DNA of 64,000 bases from Methanoculleus formosensis (GCF_025384765.1 NZ_VHLL01000007.1:43195-107194); one strand, 5' to 3'; positions 51,800-62,263 are shown, counted from the first letter of the stretch. A program made the numbers and translations. Notes: generated by a model from the sequence alone, not told the origin.

Positions 51800-53211
51800 A
51801 GACGATCGTCGGGCTCGAGATCCACGTCCAGCTCTCGACCGCGACAAAGCTCTTCTGCGGGTGCTCGACCGACTACCGTGACGACGAGCCGAACACCCAC
51901 TGTTGTCCGGTCTGTCTCGGCCTCCCCGGCGCGCTCCCGCGCCTGAACAAAAGAGCGGTCGAGTACGGCCTCAAGGTGGCAAAAGCCCTCGACATGAGAG
52001 TCCCGGAAGAGTCGGAGTTCGCCCGGAAGAACTACTTCTACCCCGATCTCGCAAAGGCCTACCAGATCACCCAGAGCGACAGACCGCTCGCGGTAGAGGG
52101 GACGGTCGAGATCGAGGACGACGAGGGGCACGAGAAGATTGTCCGGATCACCCGGGCGCACCTCGAAGAAGACCCCGGAAGGCTCATCCACATCGCAGGC
52201 GGGTCGAAGTACTCGCTCGTCGACTACAACCGGTCCGGCATCCCGCTTCTAGAGATCGTCACCGAACCGGACATGCGCTCACCACAGGAGGCGCGCCGGT
52301 TCCTCAACAAACTCCGGACGATCCTCGAGTATCTCGGGGTCTTCGACGGCGAGCGGGAGGGCGGCCTCCGCGTGGATGCAAACATATCGATGGAAGGCTC
52401 CGAACGGGTTGAGGTCAAGAACATCTCCTCCTACAAGGGCGTCGAGAAAGCCCTCACTTTCGAGGTGACCCGGCAGAGGAACCTGCTCCGGCGCGGCCAG
52501 AAGGTGGCGCGAGAGACCCGGCACTTCGTGGAAGGGCGCGGGATCACCACCTCCGCCCGCAGCAAGGAAGAGGCGCAGGACTACCGCTACTTCCCCGACC
52601 CGGACCTCCCGCCGCTCCGGGTCGCGGGATGGGTCGAGGCGATCGACCTCCCCGAACTTCCTGTCGCCCGGAAGAACCGGTTCATGGCGCAGTATGGCAT
52701 ATCGCTCAACCACGCCCGGACGCTGACGGGAGACCCGAAGCTCGCCGACTTCTACGAGGCGGTCGCTCACGTCGAACCCGTCCTCGCCGCAACCTGGGTG
52801 GCCGACACGCTTCTCGGGGAACTCAACTACCGCGAGATGAGCATCGCCGCCGTCCCGGCCGAGCGCATCGCGGAACTCATCGCGCTCCTGCGGTCGGAGA
52901 CGATCACCGATGCGGCCGGCGTCCAGGTTCTGCGGGAGATGCTCGATGCCTGCGCCGCCGGTAATCCCTGCGAGCCTCCCGCCGCGATCGTGGAGCGCGA
53001 AGGGCTCACCAGGGCCGCGGAAGGCGAGTTCACGCAGGTCGTCGAGAAGGTGGTCGCCGCGAACCCCCAGGCCGTGGAGGACTACCGGGCCGGGAAGAAA
53101 GGGGCCCTGAACTTCCTCGTGGGGCAGGTGATGAAGGAGACACGCGGGCGGGCCGACCCGCGGGAACTCGGCCGTATCGTATCCGAATACATCGACAGAG
53201 GCGGGGTGTAA
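51796..53211 (+). CDS. gatB: Aspartyl/glutamyl-tRNA amidotransferase subunit B
   Basis: 471-residue kinase/amidotransferase that activates the tRNA-bound Asp or Glu. Family opening [20 protein letters not shown] with the zinc Cys in CGC and [11 protein letters not shown], then [18 protein letters not shown], and the C-terminal YqeY-like domain. The archaeal partner system normally uses GatCAB for Asn-tRNA and GatDE for Gln-tRNA. ATG 51796 follows GGAGGTG. Confidence 0.97.
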   Translation: MKTIVGLEIHVQLSTATKLFCGCSTDYRDDEPNTHCCPVCLGLPGALPRLNKRAVEYGLKVAKALDMRVPEESEFARKNYFYPDLAKAYQITQSDRPLAVEGTVEIEDDEGHEKIVRITRAHLEEDPGRLIHIAGGSKYSLVDYNRSGIPLLEIVTEPDMRSPQEARRFLNKLRTILEYLGVFDGEREGGLRVDANISMEGSERVEVKNISSYKGVEKALTFEVTRQRNLLRRGQKVARETRHFVEGRGITTSARSKEEAQDYRYFPDPDLPPLRVAGWVEAIDLPELPVARKNRFMAQYGISLNHARTLTGDPKLADFYEAVAHVEPVLAATWVADTLLGELNYREMSIAAVPAERIAELIALLRSETITDAAGVQVLREMLDACAAGNPCEPPAAIVEREGLTRAAEGEFTQVVEKVVAANPQAVEDYRAGKKGALNFLVGQVMKETRGRADPRELGRIVSEYIDRGGV

Positions 53212-53217
53212 TCCGCA

Positions 53218-56013
53218 GTGCATCTGATCATCGCAGAGAAGAACATCTCGGCAAACCGGATCGCGCAGATCCTCGCCGGCAGCGAGAAGGTGAGAGCGAC
53301 GAAGGACGGAAGCGTATCCACCTACTCCTTCGACACAAAGACGGTGGTCGGCCTCAAAGGGCACGTGGTGGAGGTGGATTTCGAGCCGGGCTACACGAAC
53401 TGGCGAAGCGAGATCCATACACCGCGAAGCCTCATCGACGCGGGGATCATCAAGAAGCCGACCGAGAAGAAGATCGTCAACCTCATCCAGAAACTCTCGA
53501 AGAAGGCTGACCTCGTCACGATTGCCACAGATTACGATACGGAAGGAGAACTGATAGGGAAAGAGGCCTACGAACTCGTCCGTGCGGTGAACCCCGGCGT
53601 CAGGATCAACAGGGCCCGGTTCTCCGCGATAACCCCGGCGGAGATCCGCTCCGCCTTCGAGAACCTGACCGACCTCGACTTCGACCTCGCGGCCGCCGGC
53701 GAGGCCCGCCAGGCGGTCGACCTGATGTGGGGCGCGTCGCTGACCCGGTTCATCAGCCTCGCGGCACGGCGGGGCGGCACCAACATCCTCTCCGTCGGCC
53801 GGGTCCAGAGCCCGACGCTCGCCATGATCGTTGAGCGGGAGCGCGAGATCGAGAAGTTCGTCCCCCAGACCTACTGGATGCTCTCGCTCGACACCGAGAA
53901 GGACGGTGTAGCGATCGAGGCGCGGCACACCGCCGGGCGGTTCACTGACCACGAAGCGGCCCTCGCCGCCGAGGCGGGGACAAAGGAACCGCTCGTCGTC
54001 ACGGACGTGAAAGAGGGGCAGAAAGTCGACCGGGCGCCGACGCCGTTCGACACCACGACGTTCATCGTCGCGGCGGCCCGCCTGGGCCTCTCTGCGGCGA
54101 ACGCGATGCGGATCGCCGAAGACCTCTACATGAACGGGTACATCTCCTACCCGAGGACCGACAACACGGTCTACCCGAAATCGCTGAACCTGAACACGAT
54201 CCTCAACACCCTCAAAGGAGGGGCCTTCGATAAGGACGTCGCCTGGGTGCAGCAGAACCGGCGGCCCGTCCCGACCCGGGGCAAGAAGGAGAGCACCGAC
54301 CACCCGCCGATCCACCCGGCGGGGGCGGCGACCCGCGAAGCGCTCGGGCAGGACCGGTGGAAGGTCTATGAACTCGTCGTGCGGAGGTTCCTCGCGACCC
54401 TCTCCCCCGACGCGAACTGGACGACCACACGATGCACCTTCGATGCCTCCGGCGAGTCCTACAAGGCCACGGGCGGCAGGCTCCTCTACGCCGGGTGGCG
54501 CCGGGTCTACCCCTACTCGGAGGCGAAGGAGAACATCCTCCCGGAGCTCGCCCAGGGTGAGCGGCTGCCGATCAAGAAGGTGAGCCTCGAAGAGAAGGAG
54601 ACGCAGCCGCCGGCGCGCTACTCACAGAGCAGGCTCATCCAGGTGATGGAGGAACTCGGCCTCGGAACGAAGAGCACCCGGCACGAGGTGATCGGCAAAC
54701 TCGTCTCCCGCCGCTACGTGGAGGGTAACCCGCTCCGCCCGACCCTCGTCGGCCGGGCGGTCATCGACGCGCTCGACAACCACGCCGGGACGATCACCGA
54801 ACCAGAGATGACCCAGACGCTTGAGGAGCACATGCAACTCATCAAGCAGAGCCAGCGCTCCCGCGACGACGTCGTCACCGAGTCACGCGAGATGTTGCAT
54901 AAGGTCTTCGACAACCTCGAGGCGCACGAGTCGGAGATCGGTAGCGAGATCATGGAGCAGACCGCCGAGGAGCATACCGTCGGCCCCTGCCCCGCCTGCG
55001 GCCACGATCTCCGGATCCGGCACATCGGGGTCTCCCAGTTCATCGGGTGCACCGGCTACCCCGAGTGCCGGTTCAACATCAGCCTGCCCGGCAGCACCTG
55101 GGGCAAGGCGATCCGGGTCGAAGCGACGTGTGCAGAGCACAACCTCGCCCACGTCCGCCTGATCAGGAAGGGCTCACGCCCCTGGGACATCGGCTGCCCG
55201 CTCTGCAGTCATATCGCCTCGAACGTCGAGGCGCTCCGGATGATGCCCTCGATGACCGACGACCTCATGCGCCGCCTGCATGCGCATCACATCTACACGG
55301 TCTCCGAGATCGCGGGCATGCAGCCTGAAGATCTCGCGAAGACCGTCGGCGCCGGGACGAGCGAGGCCGCAGAGCTCACGAAAGAGGCGGAGGATGCTCT
55401 CGAGGTTCTCCGCCGTCGTTCGGAACTCAGGAAGTTCGTCCGAAAGATCGTCCCGCCGAGGAAGGGCCGGAGCCACGCGAAGATCATCAAGAACCTCCTC
55501 GAACAGGGGATCGGCGATATCCACGCGCTCTCGCTCGCCGACATTGCGGCGATCAAGAAGGCCGGGATCCCGGAGGCAACCGGAACCGAACTCCTGGACG
55601 CGGCCCGCGGGCTCTGCAACGAGCGCGCCCTCCGGGAGGCCGGGGTTCCCGCGGTCAGCATGAAGAAGTATCAGGCAGGCGGCGTCTCGAGTCCCGACGA
55701 CCTCTGCTACCTCCCCATCCCCTACCTTGCAAGCAAAACCGGCATTAATCCGGAGACCATACATAAACATGTGGATCTGGTCTGCAGGCACCGCGGGCAC
55801 CCCACCCCCCAGAAGATCTCCAAAGCGGCCTTTGACCGCGGACGAAACGAACTCCTGGAGATCCCCGGGCTTGGTGAAGCGACCGTGGACAGGCTCTACC
55901 TTGCAGGCATCTATGACGCCGCTACGCTCCGTGATGCCAATCCCGATGAGATCGCTACCATCACCGGCATCCCGAAGGCTAGGCTCCACGACTACATCGG
56001 CCACCTGAAGTGA
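53218..56013 (+). CDS. topA: DNA topoisomerase I (type IA) with C-terminal helix-hairpin-helix extension
   Basis: 931-residue topoisomerase relaxing negative supercoils. The Toprim acidic triad is in ATDYDTEGE (residues 103-111), the catalytic tyrosine is Tyr311 in GYISYPRTDN, and GTKSTRHEVIGKLV follows. After a zinc ribbon (CPACGHDLRIRH...GYPECRF) a last 250 residues hold several helix-hairpin-helix motifs (EIAGMQPEDLAKTVGAG, LLEIPGLGEATVDRLYLAGI, TITGIPKARLHDYIGHL), not usual for bacterial TopA. Start GTG 53218, just after gatB. Confidence 0.94.
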   Translation: MHLIIAEKNISANRIAQILAGSEKVRATKDGSVSTYSFDTKTVVGLKGHVVEVDFEPGYTNWRSEIHTPRSLIDAGIIKKPTEKKIVNLIQKLSKKADLVTIATDYDTEGELIGKEAYELVRAVNPGVRINRARFSAITPAEIRSAFENLTDLDFDLAAAGEARQAVDLMWGASLTRFISLAARRGGTNILSVGRVQSPTLAMIVEREREIEKFVPQTYWMLSLDTEKDGVAIEARHTAGRFTDHEAALAAEAGTKEPLVVTDVKEGQKVDRAPTPFDTTTFIVAAARLGLSAANAMRIAEDLYMNGYISYPRTDNTVYPKSLNLNTILNTLKGGAFDKDVAWVQQNRRPVPTRGKKESTDHPPIHPAGAATREALGQDRWKVYELVVRRFLATLSPDANWTTTRCTFDASGESYKATGGRLLYAGWRRVYPYSEAKENILPELAQGERLPIKKVSLEEKETQPPARYSQSRLIQVMEELGLGTKSTRHEVIGKLVSRRYVEGNPLRPTLVGRAVIDALDNHAGTITEPEMTQTLEEHMQLIKQSQRSRDDVVTESREMLHKVFDNLEAHESEIGSEIMEQTAEEHTVGPCPACGHDLRIRHIGVSQFIGCTGYPECRFNISLPGSTWGKAIRVEATCAEHNLAHVRLIRKGSRPWDIGCPLCSHIASNVEALRMMPSMTDDLMRRLHAHHIYTVSEIAGMQPEDLAKTVGAGTSEAAELTKEAEDALEVLRRRSELRKFVRKIVPPRKGRSHAKIIKNLLEQGIGDIHALSLADIAAIKKAGIPEATGTELLDAARGLCNERALREAGVPAVSMKKYQAGGVSSPDDLCYLPIPYLASKTGINPETIHKHVDLVCRHRGHPTPQKISKAAFDRGRNELLEIPGLGEATVDRLYLAGIYDAATLRDANPDEIATITGIPKARLHDYIGHLK

Positions 56014-56017
56014 CACC

Positions 56018-56710
56018 ATGCATGCGAACTGGAAGACCTGGGCACACGTAACGAAACTTGACCCGGATAAACGCCTCCCTGAGGGAGCCGCCGAGGAGAT
56101 CGCGACGAGCGGAACCGACGCCCTGATGCTCTCGGGCACGCTGAACGTGACACAGGAGAATCTCCATGAACTCCTGGATCTGGTCTCCTCCTACGGACTG
56201 CCGCTGGTGGTGGAACCGGCGAGCCCTGACTGCGCCATCTTCGACGGGAAGATCGACCACCTCTTCGTGCCGAGCGTGATGAACGCAAACGACGTCCGCT
56301 GGATCGTCGGGAAGCACTATGCCTGGCTGCGCCAGGCGAGCAGCATCGACTGGGAGATGGTGGTGCCGGAGGCCTACATCGTCCTCAACCCGAACTCGGC
56401 CGTCGGCCGGGTGACGGGGGCGAACTGCGCACTCTCGGCCGGGGATGTGACCGCGTTCGTGGAAGTGGCGGATCGCTACTTCCGGTTCCCGATCGTCTAC
56501 ATCGAGTACAGCGGAACCTACGGAGACCCGGCAATCGTGAAGGCGGCGGCCGAGGCGATCGAGCACGCCACCCTCTACTACGGCGGCGGGATCCGCTCGG
56601 CCGAGCAGGCGGCGGAGATGGGCCGGTATGCCGATACGATCGTCGTGGGGAACGCAGTCTACGAGGAAGGGATCGACGTGCTCCGGGCGACGGTCCGGGC
56701 GGTACAATGA
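56018..56710 (+). CDS. Geranylgeranylglyceryl phosphate synthase
   Basis: 230-residue TIM-barrel prenyltransferase joining geranylgeranyl diphosphate to sn-glycerol-1-phosphate, the first committed step of archaeal ether lipids. Motifs: KLDPDKRLPEGAAEEI, VEPASPDCAIFDGKIDHLF, YIEYSGTYGDP and the phosphate-binding YYGGGIRSAEQA. It is in an operon with topA, trmJ and dcd; ATG 56018 is four bases after topA. Confidence 0.96.
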   Translation: MHANWKTWAHVTKLDPDKRLPEGAAEEIATSGTDALMLSGTLNVTQENLHELLDLVSSYGLPLVVEPASPDCAIFDGKIDHLFVPSVMNANDVRWIVGKHYAWLRQASSIDWEMVVPEAYIVLNPNSAVGRVTGANCALSAGDVTAFVEVADRYFRFPIVYIEYSGTYGDPAIVKAAAEAIEHATLYYGGGIRSAEQAAEMGRYADTIVVGNAVYEEGIDVLRATVRAVQ

Positions 56711-56713
56711 GGC

Positions 56714-57412
56714 ATGCCTGAGATCTCGATCGTCCTGGTCGAACCCCTCTACGAGGGGAACGTCGGGTTTACCGCCCGGGTGATGAAGAACTTCGGGTTC
56801 ACCCGGCTGGTTCTCGTCAACCCCTGCACGCTCGGCGACGACGCGACCATGCGCGCCTCCCACGCCCGCGACGTTCTCGACGGCGCCCGGCGGATGACGA
56901 TCGAGGAGGTCTACCGGGAGTTCGACTTCGTGGTCGCGACGACCGGCGAGGTGAGCAAGTCGGTCTGCACCCCGATGCGGATGCCCTACTACGCGCCCGC
57001 GGAGGTCAGGGAGATCGTCGCCGATATCGACGGGAAGGTCGCGATCCTCTTCGGGCGGGAGAACTGGGGGCTCGCGAACACCGAACTCAAACGGGCAAAC
57101 CTCATCTGCACCATCCCGACTTCAGAGATCTACCCTATCCTCAACCTCTCCCACGCGGTGGGCATCCTCTGCTACGAGCTTGCGAACCTGCCGCGCGGGA
57201 CTTACCCGCTTGCGAACCCTGTCGAGATGGATTCGCTCTACCGGCACATCAGCGCCTTCCTCGACCGGGTCGACCATCCGGACTTCAAGCGGGAGAACAC
57301 GATGACCCTGATTCGCCGCATACTCGGCCGGACGAAACTGACGATCCGCGAGGCGAGCACGCTTCACGGGCTGATGCGCCGGACGGAGTGGCACCTCGAA
57401 AACAAAGAATAG
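56714..57412 (+). CDS. trmJ: tRNA (cytidine/uridine-2'-O-)-methyltransferase TrmJ-type
   Basis: 232-residue SPOUT (knotted) methyltransferase adding a 2'-O-methyl at tRNA position 32. Signature: [33 protein letters not shown] and [23 protein letters not shown]. The 70-residue C-terminal helical part is short. Its ATG 56714 follows the previous stop by three bases. Confidence 0.95.
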   Translation: MPEISIVLVEPLYEGNVGFTARVMKNFGFTRLVLVNPCTLGDDATMRASHARDVLDGARRMTIEEVYREFDFVVATTGEVSKSVCTPMRMPYYAPAEVREIVADIDGKVAILFGRENWGLANTELKRANLICTIPTSEIYPILNLSHAVGILCYELANLPRGTYPLANPVEMDSLYRHISAFLDRVDHPDFKRENTMTLIRRILGRTKLTIREASTLHGLMRRTEWHLENKE

Positions 57413-57434
57413 GTTGCGGGAGAGATTTATTAGA

Positions 57435-57998
57435 ATGATTCTTGTCGACTGGCAGATAGAAGACCGGATCAGGCGCGGGCATATTCAGGTAGATCCTTTC
57501 GAGCCCTCCCTGATCCAGCCAAACTCACTGGATATCAGGCTCGGTTCCCACTTTGTCTGGTACGTCCCGGGAGAGACGGTGATCGACCCCTACGACAGAG
57601 AGACCGTCTGCGCTGAGACCGAAGAGACGGTGGCCGACTCGATCGTCCTTGAACCAGGCCAGTTCCTCCTCGCCGAGACCCTGGAGGCGATCGCGCTCCC
57701 CGACGACGTCGTGGCAAGCATCGAGGGGAAGAGCAGCATCGCGCGCCTCGGGGTCGAACTTCACCAGACGGGGGGTTGGATCGACGCGGGGTTCCGGGGA
57801 ACGATAACGCTCGAGATGTGCAACGTGAACTCCCGGCCGGTCAAGGTCTACGCGGGGATGCCGATCGGGCAGCTGGTCTTCTACCGCACAGATCGCGCTG
57901 CGCGCCCCTACAACATGAAACAGGACGCGAAGTACATGGACCAGCGGCAGGCGACCCTCTCCCGCTACCACGAGAATGCGCGCCGCACGCAGGAGTGA
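57435..57998 (+). CDS. dcd: dCTP deaminase
   Basis: 187-residue dUTPase-fold enzyme deaminating dCTP, the route to dUMP/dTTP. Motifs [47 protein letters not shown] (signature with catalytic Glu), and the late [23 protein letters not shown]. Whether it is monofunctional or bifunctional (dCTP deaminase/dUTPase) is not decidable by eye. ATG 57435 chosen over the GTG-type frame start upstream. Confidence 0.94.
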   Translation: MILVDWQIEDRIRRGHIQVDPFEPSLIQPNSLDIRLGSHFVWYVPGETVIDPYDRETVCAETEETVADSIVLEPGQFLLAETLEAIALPDDVVASIEGKSSIARLGVELHQTGGWIDAGFRGTITLEMCNVNSRPVKVYAGMPIGQLVFYRTDRAARPYNMKQDAKYMDQRQATLSRYHENARRTQE

Positions 57999-58059
57999 TG
58001 CCGGGAATCCGGCGAGATCGGCGGCCCGGGGCGCGTGCTCCCGCTCCCCCGAGCGTCAT

Positions 58060-58071
58060 GCACTATATATC
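58060..58071 (+). promoter_or_regulatory. TATA box of thrS
   Basis: GCACTATATATC, about 45 bases before ATG 58110, leaving a leader of roughly 20 bases. Confidence 0.5.
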
Positions 58072-58109
58072 AGGAAAACAGATATTGAACGATTCAACTG
58101 GGGATACCA

Positions 58110-59948
58110 ATGCGACTTCTTCTGATCCACTCTGATCATATCGAATACGAGGCCCGGAAGAAGACGAAGGTCGCCGAAGAGGACGTCGTCCCAAAAGACG
58201 CCCTCGATGAGGCGCTCGCCGTCTTCTCCGCGGTTGAGTCCGTCGACGAGGAGAACATCGAGGATGCCGTCAGGCAGGCGGCAACCGAGATCGTCACCAC
58301 CGCCCGGCAGCTCGGCACTACCAATATCATGATCTACCCCTATGCCCACCTCTCCGCTGATCTTGCATCGCCGGATGCGGCGGTGAGTGTTCTCAAGGGC
58401 ATCGAGGAGGCTCTCAACGCTGAGGGCGGCTTTGTTGTGAAACGGGCGCCGTTCGGCTGGTACAAGGCCTTCTCGCTCTCCTGCAAGGGCCACCCCCTCT
58501 CGGAACTCTCCCGGACGATTGTGCCGGGCGATGGAGGAGCGTCCGCACCAAAGCGGGAGATCGAGCACGAGTTCTTCGTCTTCACCCCCGATGGGGAGCG
58601 GAGAGACGCGGCGGAATACGCGAAGGAGGACACCCCCTTTGCCTCCCTGATCAAGAAAGAGCTCGGGTATCCGGGGCAGGAAGGGGTCGAGCCGGCGCAC
58701 GTCGACCTGATGCGCGCGAAGGAACTCGTGGACTATGAACCACGCGCGGATGTCGGGAACCACCGCTGGATGCCCCGGGGGAAGCTGATCCGGGACCTCC
58801 TCTCCGACTACGTCCTCTCTCAGGTGCTCGAGTACGGCGGGATGCCGGTCGAGACCCCGGTGATGTACGACCTCGGCGACAAGGCGATTGCCGAGCACGC
58901 CGGCAAGTTCGGGGAACGGCAGTACCGGTTCAAGAGCGGCAACCGCGACATGATGCTCCGGTTCGCGGCGTGTTTCGGGATGTTCTCGATCATGCACGAC
59001 ATGCACATCTCCCCGAACAACCTCCCGCTGAAACTCTACGAGCTCTCGACCTACTCGTTCCGGCACGAGCAGAAGGGCGAGGTGATCGGGTTAAAGCGCC
59101 TGCGCGCATTCACGATGCCCGATATGCACACCCTCTGCCGGGACGTGGACGGCGCCCTCGCGGCGTTCGAGGAGCAGCTTGCGATAGGCTGGAAGAGCGG
59201 CGAGGACCTCGAAACCCCGCTCGTAGGGGTCTTCCGGTGTACCCGGGACTTCTTTGAGCAGTACGAACTCTGGGTGAAGGGGATCGTCGCGAAGTCGGGC
59301 GTCCCGATGCTGATAGAGCTCCTCTCAGAGCGGACCCACTACTGGATCGCGAAGGTCGACCTCGCGGCGATCGACGCACAGGGCAGGCCCATCGAGAACC
59401 CAACCGTCCAGATCGACGTCGAGAGCGCTGACCGGTTCGACATCAAATACTATGCTCCTGACGGGACGGAGGTCCACCCCCCGATCCTCCACTTCTCGCC
59501 GACGGGCTCGATCGAGCGGGTGATCTGCGCGATACTCGAGGGTACCGCAGCCCAGGATGTCCCCTCGTTCCCGACCTGGCTCGCCCCGACCCAGGTCAGG
59601 CTGGTCCCGGTGGCGGAGCGGCACGTCTGCTTCGCGGAGGAGATCGGCGCCCGCCTGAACGCGGCTGGCATCCGGACAGACATCGACGACCGGGACGAGA
59701 GCGTGAACAAGAAGGTCCGCGAGGCCGGGATAGACTGGGTGCCCTACGTCGCGGTGATCGGCGACCAGGAGGCCGAGACCGGCCGGCTCATGGTCACCAT
59801 CCGGAGACTTTCGGAGAAGAAGAAGCCCTGCAAGGAGTCGATGACCGAGAGCGAACTCATCCAGGCGGTGAAGTTGGAGACCACCGAAAAGCCCTTCCGC
59901 CCGCTCTACACGCCGAGGCTCCTCTCGCGGAAGCCCCGGTTTATTTAA
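58110..59948 (+). CDS. thrS: Threonyl-tRNA synthetase, archaeal type
   Basis: 612-residue class II synthetase. The first 140 residues are the archaeal D-aminoacyl-tRNA-deacylase-like editing domain ([20 protein letters not shown]), unrelated to the bacterial N2 editing domain, which removes mischarged Ser. The catalytic core has [16 protein letters not shown], the motif 2 region [20 protein letters not shown] and motif 3 before the C-terminal anticodon-binding domain ([19 protein letters not shown]...[16 protein letters not shown]). Followed by a T7 terminator at 59954-59960. Confidence 0.97.
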   Translation: MRLLLIHSDHIEYEARKKTKVAEEDVVPKDALDEALAVFSAVESVDEENIEDAVRQAATEIVTTARQLGTTNIMIYPYAHLSADLASPDAAVSVLKGIEEALNAEGGFVVKRAPFGWYKAFSLSCKGHPLSELSRTIVPGDGGASAPKREIEHEFFVFTPDGERRDAAEYAKEDTPFASLIKKELGYPGQEGVEPAHVDLMRAKELVDYEPRADVGNHRWMPRGKLIRDLLSDYVLSQVLEYGGMPVETPVMYDLGDKAIAEHAGKFGERQYRFKSGNRDMMLRFAACFGMFSIMHDMHISPNNLPLKLYELSTYSFRHEQKGEVIGLKRLRAFTMPDMHTLCRDVDGALAAFEEQLAIGWKSGEDLETPLVGVFRCTRDFFEQYELWVKGIVAKSGVPMLIELLSERTHYWIAKVDLAAIDAQGRPIENPTVQIDVESADRFDIKYYAPDGTEVHPPILHFSPTGSIERVICAILEGTAAQDVPSFPTWLAPTQVRLVPVAERHVCFAEEIGARLNAAGIRTDIDDRDESVNKKVREAGIDWVPYVAVIGDQEAETGRLMVTIRRLSEKKKPCKESMTESELIQAVKLETTEKPFRPLYTPRLLSRKPRFI

Positions 59949-59949
59949 T

Positions 59950-59961
59950 CTCTTTTTTTGC
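59950..59961 (+). terminator. T7 terminator after thrS
   Basis: TCTCTTTTTTTG within 12 bases of the thrS stop codon. Confidence 0.55.
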
Positions 59962-59993
59962 GAAATTTTGGGGCGCGACGACCCGATGGGTCG

Positions 59994-60117
59994 GAGTGGG
60001 AGCACTACAGGTGCGACTTGTGACGGCTCATTGAAATTGGAGCGCAGTCACCCACCAGGTGTGGTGACGATTCATTAAGACCGGAGCTTAGTCACCATCA
60101 GGTATGACTTGCGATGG
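59994..60117 (+). repeat. Three degenerate tandem repeats of about 40 bases
   Basis: Units at about 59994-60039, 60040-60082 and 60083-60117. Each begins GGAG, has a middle with CACCATCAGGT or its variant, and ends with TGACG.. and CATTAAG or similar. No gene in the 605-base gap 59949-60553. Confidence 0.55.
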
Positions 60118-60199
60118 ACGTGCCGTCCGTCGTGCCTTTCAGACTGTCGCGCTCAGGACCAAAATGTAAGCAGCCGAGGATGGCAGCAGGCGAGCGACA

Positions 60200-60400
60200 C
60201 CCGGCACGGATTTCATGGGAATATCGCCCCTGGGGGTGGGGCTGACGGGGAGGGGGGAGCATCCCCCCTCCCCTGTCTCTACCCCGTAAGGCTAACCTGT
60301 AACCCCCACCCCACCCGGCCTTCGGCCTCCTCCCCCTTCCTGCGGGGCGGGGGCAGTCCATGGAGATATCTCCTGGAAAACCGTGGATGGGCATATGCAA
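60200..60400 (-). repeat. Dispersed GC-rich intergenic repeat, copy 4 (inverted)
   Basis: Reverse orientation: CCCACCCCACCCGGCCTTCGG and CTCCTCCCCCTTCCTGCGG (60302-60357). Near-identical to the copy at 22951. A perfect 12-bp hairpin GGGGAGGGGGGA / TCCCCCCTCCCC with loop GCA lies at 60247-60273 beside it. Confidence 0.7.
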
Positions 60401-60507
60401 TCCCTATCAATCGTTCCCACCTGAACCGAGTAGCCTCCTCTCCCCATCCTGCCCCACTATAGACACCTCCCGGCCGATCCAACACCACACCAAACCCCGC
60501 CCCCAAC

Positions 60508-60521
60508 AAGGTATAAAAACC
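60508..60521 (+). promoter_or_regulatory. TATA box of the ferritin-like gene
   Basis: AAGGTATAAAAACC, about 38 bases before ATG 60554. Confidence 0.5.
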
Positions 60522-60553
60522 TCAAACGCTACTGTCCCACCGGTGCATGAGTC

Positions 60554-61009
60554 ATGGACACCGACGAATATCGTTCTATCATATCGAACGCTATCGAGAG
60601 GGAGATCGAATCCTACACCTTCTACCGCACGGTCAGGGAGAAAGTCACGGATGAGAACTTAAAGAATCTCTTCAACGAGCTTGCCGGGGAGGAGAGCAAA
60701 CACCGAAAGACCCCGGAGGCCCTTCTCTTAAAAGAGCCCGGGAAACTGGGGTTCGACACGAAACGGGACTACAAGGTCGCCGACACCCTCGATGTCCCGC
60801 CGCTCTCGGCCGACTTGAAACCGCTCGACGGCCTTGTCATCGCGATCCGGAAAGAACTCGACGCGATGCAGATGTACACCCAGCTCGCGGGCCTGAGCGT
60901 CGACCCCGACCAGATCGAGCTCTTCGAGAGCCTCGCCTCGATGGAGCGCGGCCACAAGGCGCGCCTCGAGGACATCTACACCAACATGGCGTTTCCTGAG
61001 GCCTGGTGA
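60554..61009 (+). CDS. Ferritin-like/rubrerythrin-type diiron protein
   Basis: 151-residue four-helix-bundle protein. Diiron ligands are visible as E-x2-H pairs: GEESKH in helix 2 and SMERGHK in helix 4, with Glu in EREIESY and KELDAMQMY for the other helices. It lacks the rubredoxin domain of rubrerythrin. Likely role: peroxide or oxygen detoxification or iron handling in an anaerobe. Convergent with the antiporter gene. Confidence 0.82.
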   Translation: MDTDEYRSIISNAIEREIESYTFYRTVREKVTDENLKNLFNELAGEESKHRKTPEALLLKEPGKLGFDTKRDYKVADTLDVPPLSADLKPLDGLVIAIRKELDAMQMYTQLAGLSVDPDQIELFESLASMERGHKARLEDIYTNMAFPEAW

Positions 61010-61075
61010 GAACCGGGCGTGTCGGGAGAAGAAACGACTGTTTTTAGAAGGATGAGAGGGGGATCTTCCCCCGCA

Positions 61076-62263
61076 TCACTCCGGGGTGCAGTATGCGCCC
61101 TTGAAGAACCAGTTCCGGTAGACGATCGGGGTGATGAGAGTGGTCAAAAGGCTCATCAGGACGATGACAACGAAGATCTCCTGGCCGATGAGTCCCGACT
61201 CGAGCCCGATCAGAGCGACGATCATCGCCACCTCGCCGCGCGGCGCCATCCCGAACCCGATGATGAGGGAGTCCTCCCGGCACATCCCCATCGCCCGTGC
61301 GGGGAGAGCGCACCCGATGACCTTGGTGACGATGGCGACCAGGGTCAGCACCAGGAGGAAGAGGACCATGTCGGATGTGAGTGCACGGATATCCGCGAGG
61401 ATTCCAAGCGATACGAAGAAGATCGAGGCGAAGACGATCTGGAAGTACTCGGCACCCTCGTAGACGCCCTTGCTCTGCCGGAGTTCGACGCCGGCGAAGG
61501 CGACCCCGGCGAGGAACGCACCGATGATACCGGATAAGCCCACCAGGTCGGCGAGCATCGCGTACAGGAACGCCACCATCATGGCGAAGATGAAGACGAA
61601 CTCGGGATACTTCCGCGCCAGAGGTGTCGCGTCCATCCGCTCGATGACCTTCCGGATGCCGAAGTACCCGACGGCACCGGCGACGACGATGAACCCAAAG
61701 GACTTGGCCAGAATCAGAGCAACCGATGTCACCGAGATATCTCCGCTCACGACGAGATCGGTGCTGACGGCAAGCACAAGAAGGGAGAGGACGTCGTCGA
61801 TGACCGCGGCGCCGATGATCGCCTTCGCGGCCCCGGTCTGGAGCACGCCGATCTCTTTGAGAACGTTTGCGGTTATGGCGATACTCGTCGCCGTCAGTGC
61901 GGTGCCGACAAAGACTGCGCTCGCGAAGTCGAACCCGAAGAGGACGGCGGTTGCGTAGCCGCCTATCCAGGGGATGACCACGCCGACAAGGCCGATGACA
62001 CCGTAGCGCGGGTCGAGGATATCCCTGATGTTGAACTCGAAACCGATGACGAAGAGGAGGATGATTGCCCCAAGATGCGCCAGGGTCGCGACGAAGTCCG
62101 TGTAGGTGATCAGACCGAGGACGCTCGGTCCGACGAGAACCCCCACAAGAATCGCCCCGATCGTCGCCGACTGGTTGATTCGGGATGCCACGAGGTAGCC
62201 GGCGAGAGCGAGGAAGAGGAGGAGGCTCATCTGGATCTCGATTGCTAGGGCAGCGCTTTCCAT
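61076..62263 (-). CDS. CPA2-family cation/proton antiporter
   Basis: 395-residue integral membrane protein with about 12 hydrophobic helices, of the KefB/NapA-type monovalent cation:proton antiporters. Signature GAILVGVLVGPSVLG near the start, TALTATSIAITANVLKEIG in the middle with the catalytic Asp in AAVIDDVLSLL, and GFGMAPRGEVAMIVALIG near the end. No regulatory Trk domain, so it is the short form. The ion (Na+ or K+) is not decidable. ATG 62263. Downstream of enolase on the same strand. Confidence 0.9.
   Translation of the reverse strand: MESAALAIEIQMSLLLFLALAGYLVASRINQSATIGAILVGVLVGPSVLGLITYTDFVATLAHLGAIILLFVIGFEFNIRDILDPRYGVIGLVGVVIPWIGGYATAVLFGFDFASAVFVGTALTATSIAITANVLKEIGVLQTGAAKAIIGAAVIDDVLSLLVLAVSTDLVVSGDISVTSVALILAKSFGFIVVAGAVGYFGIRKVIERMDATPLARKYPEFVFIFAMMVAFLYAMLADLVGLSGIIGAFLAGVAFAGVELRQSKGVYEGAEYFQIVFASIFFVSLGILADIRALTSDMVLFLLVLTLVAIVTKVIGCALPARAMGMCREDSLIIGFGMAPRGEVAMIVALIGLESGLIGQEIFVVIVLMSLLTTLITPIVYRNWFFKGAYCTPE

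Noticed and set aside
52279..54315. 678-codon minus-strand frame opposite gatB and topA
   Set aside because: Shadow of two strongly supported plus-strand genes; Asp/Arg-rich composition with no family pattern.
59994..60117. CRISPR array from the tandem repeats
   Set aside because: Only three degenerate units in direct contact without spacers of regular length, and no cas genes nearby.
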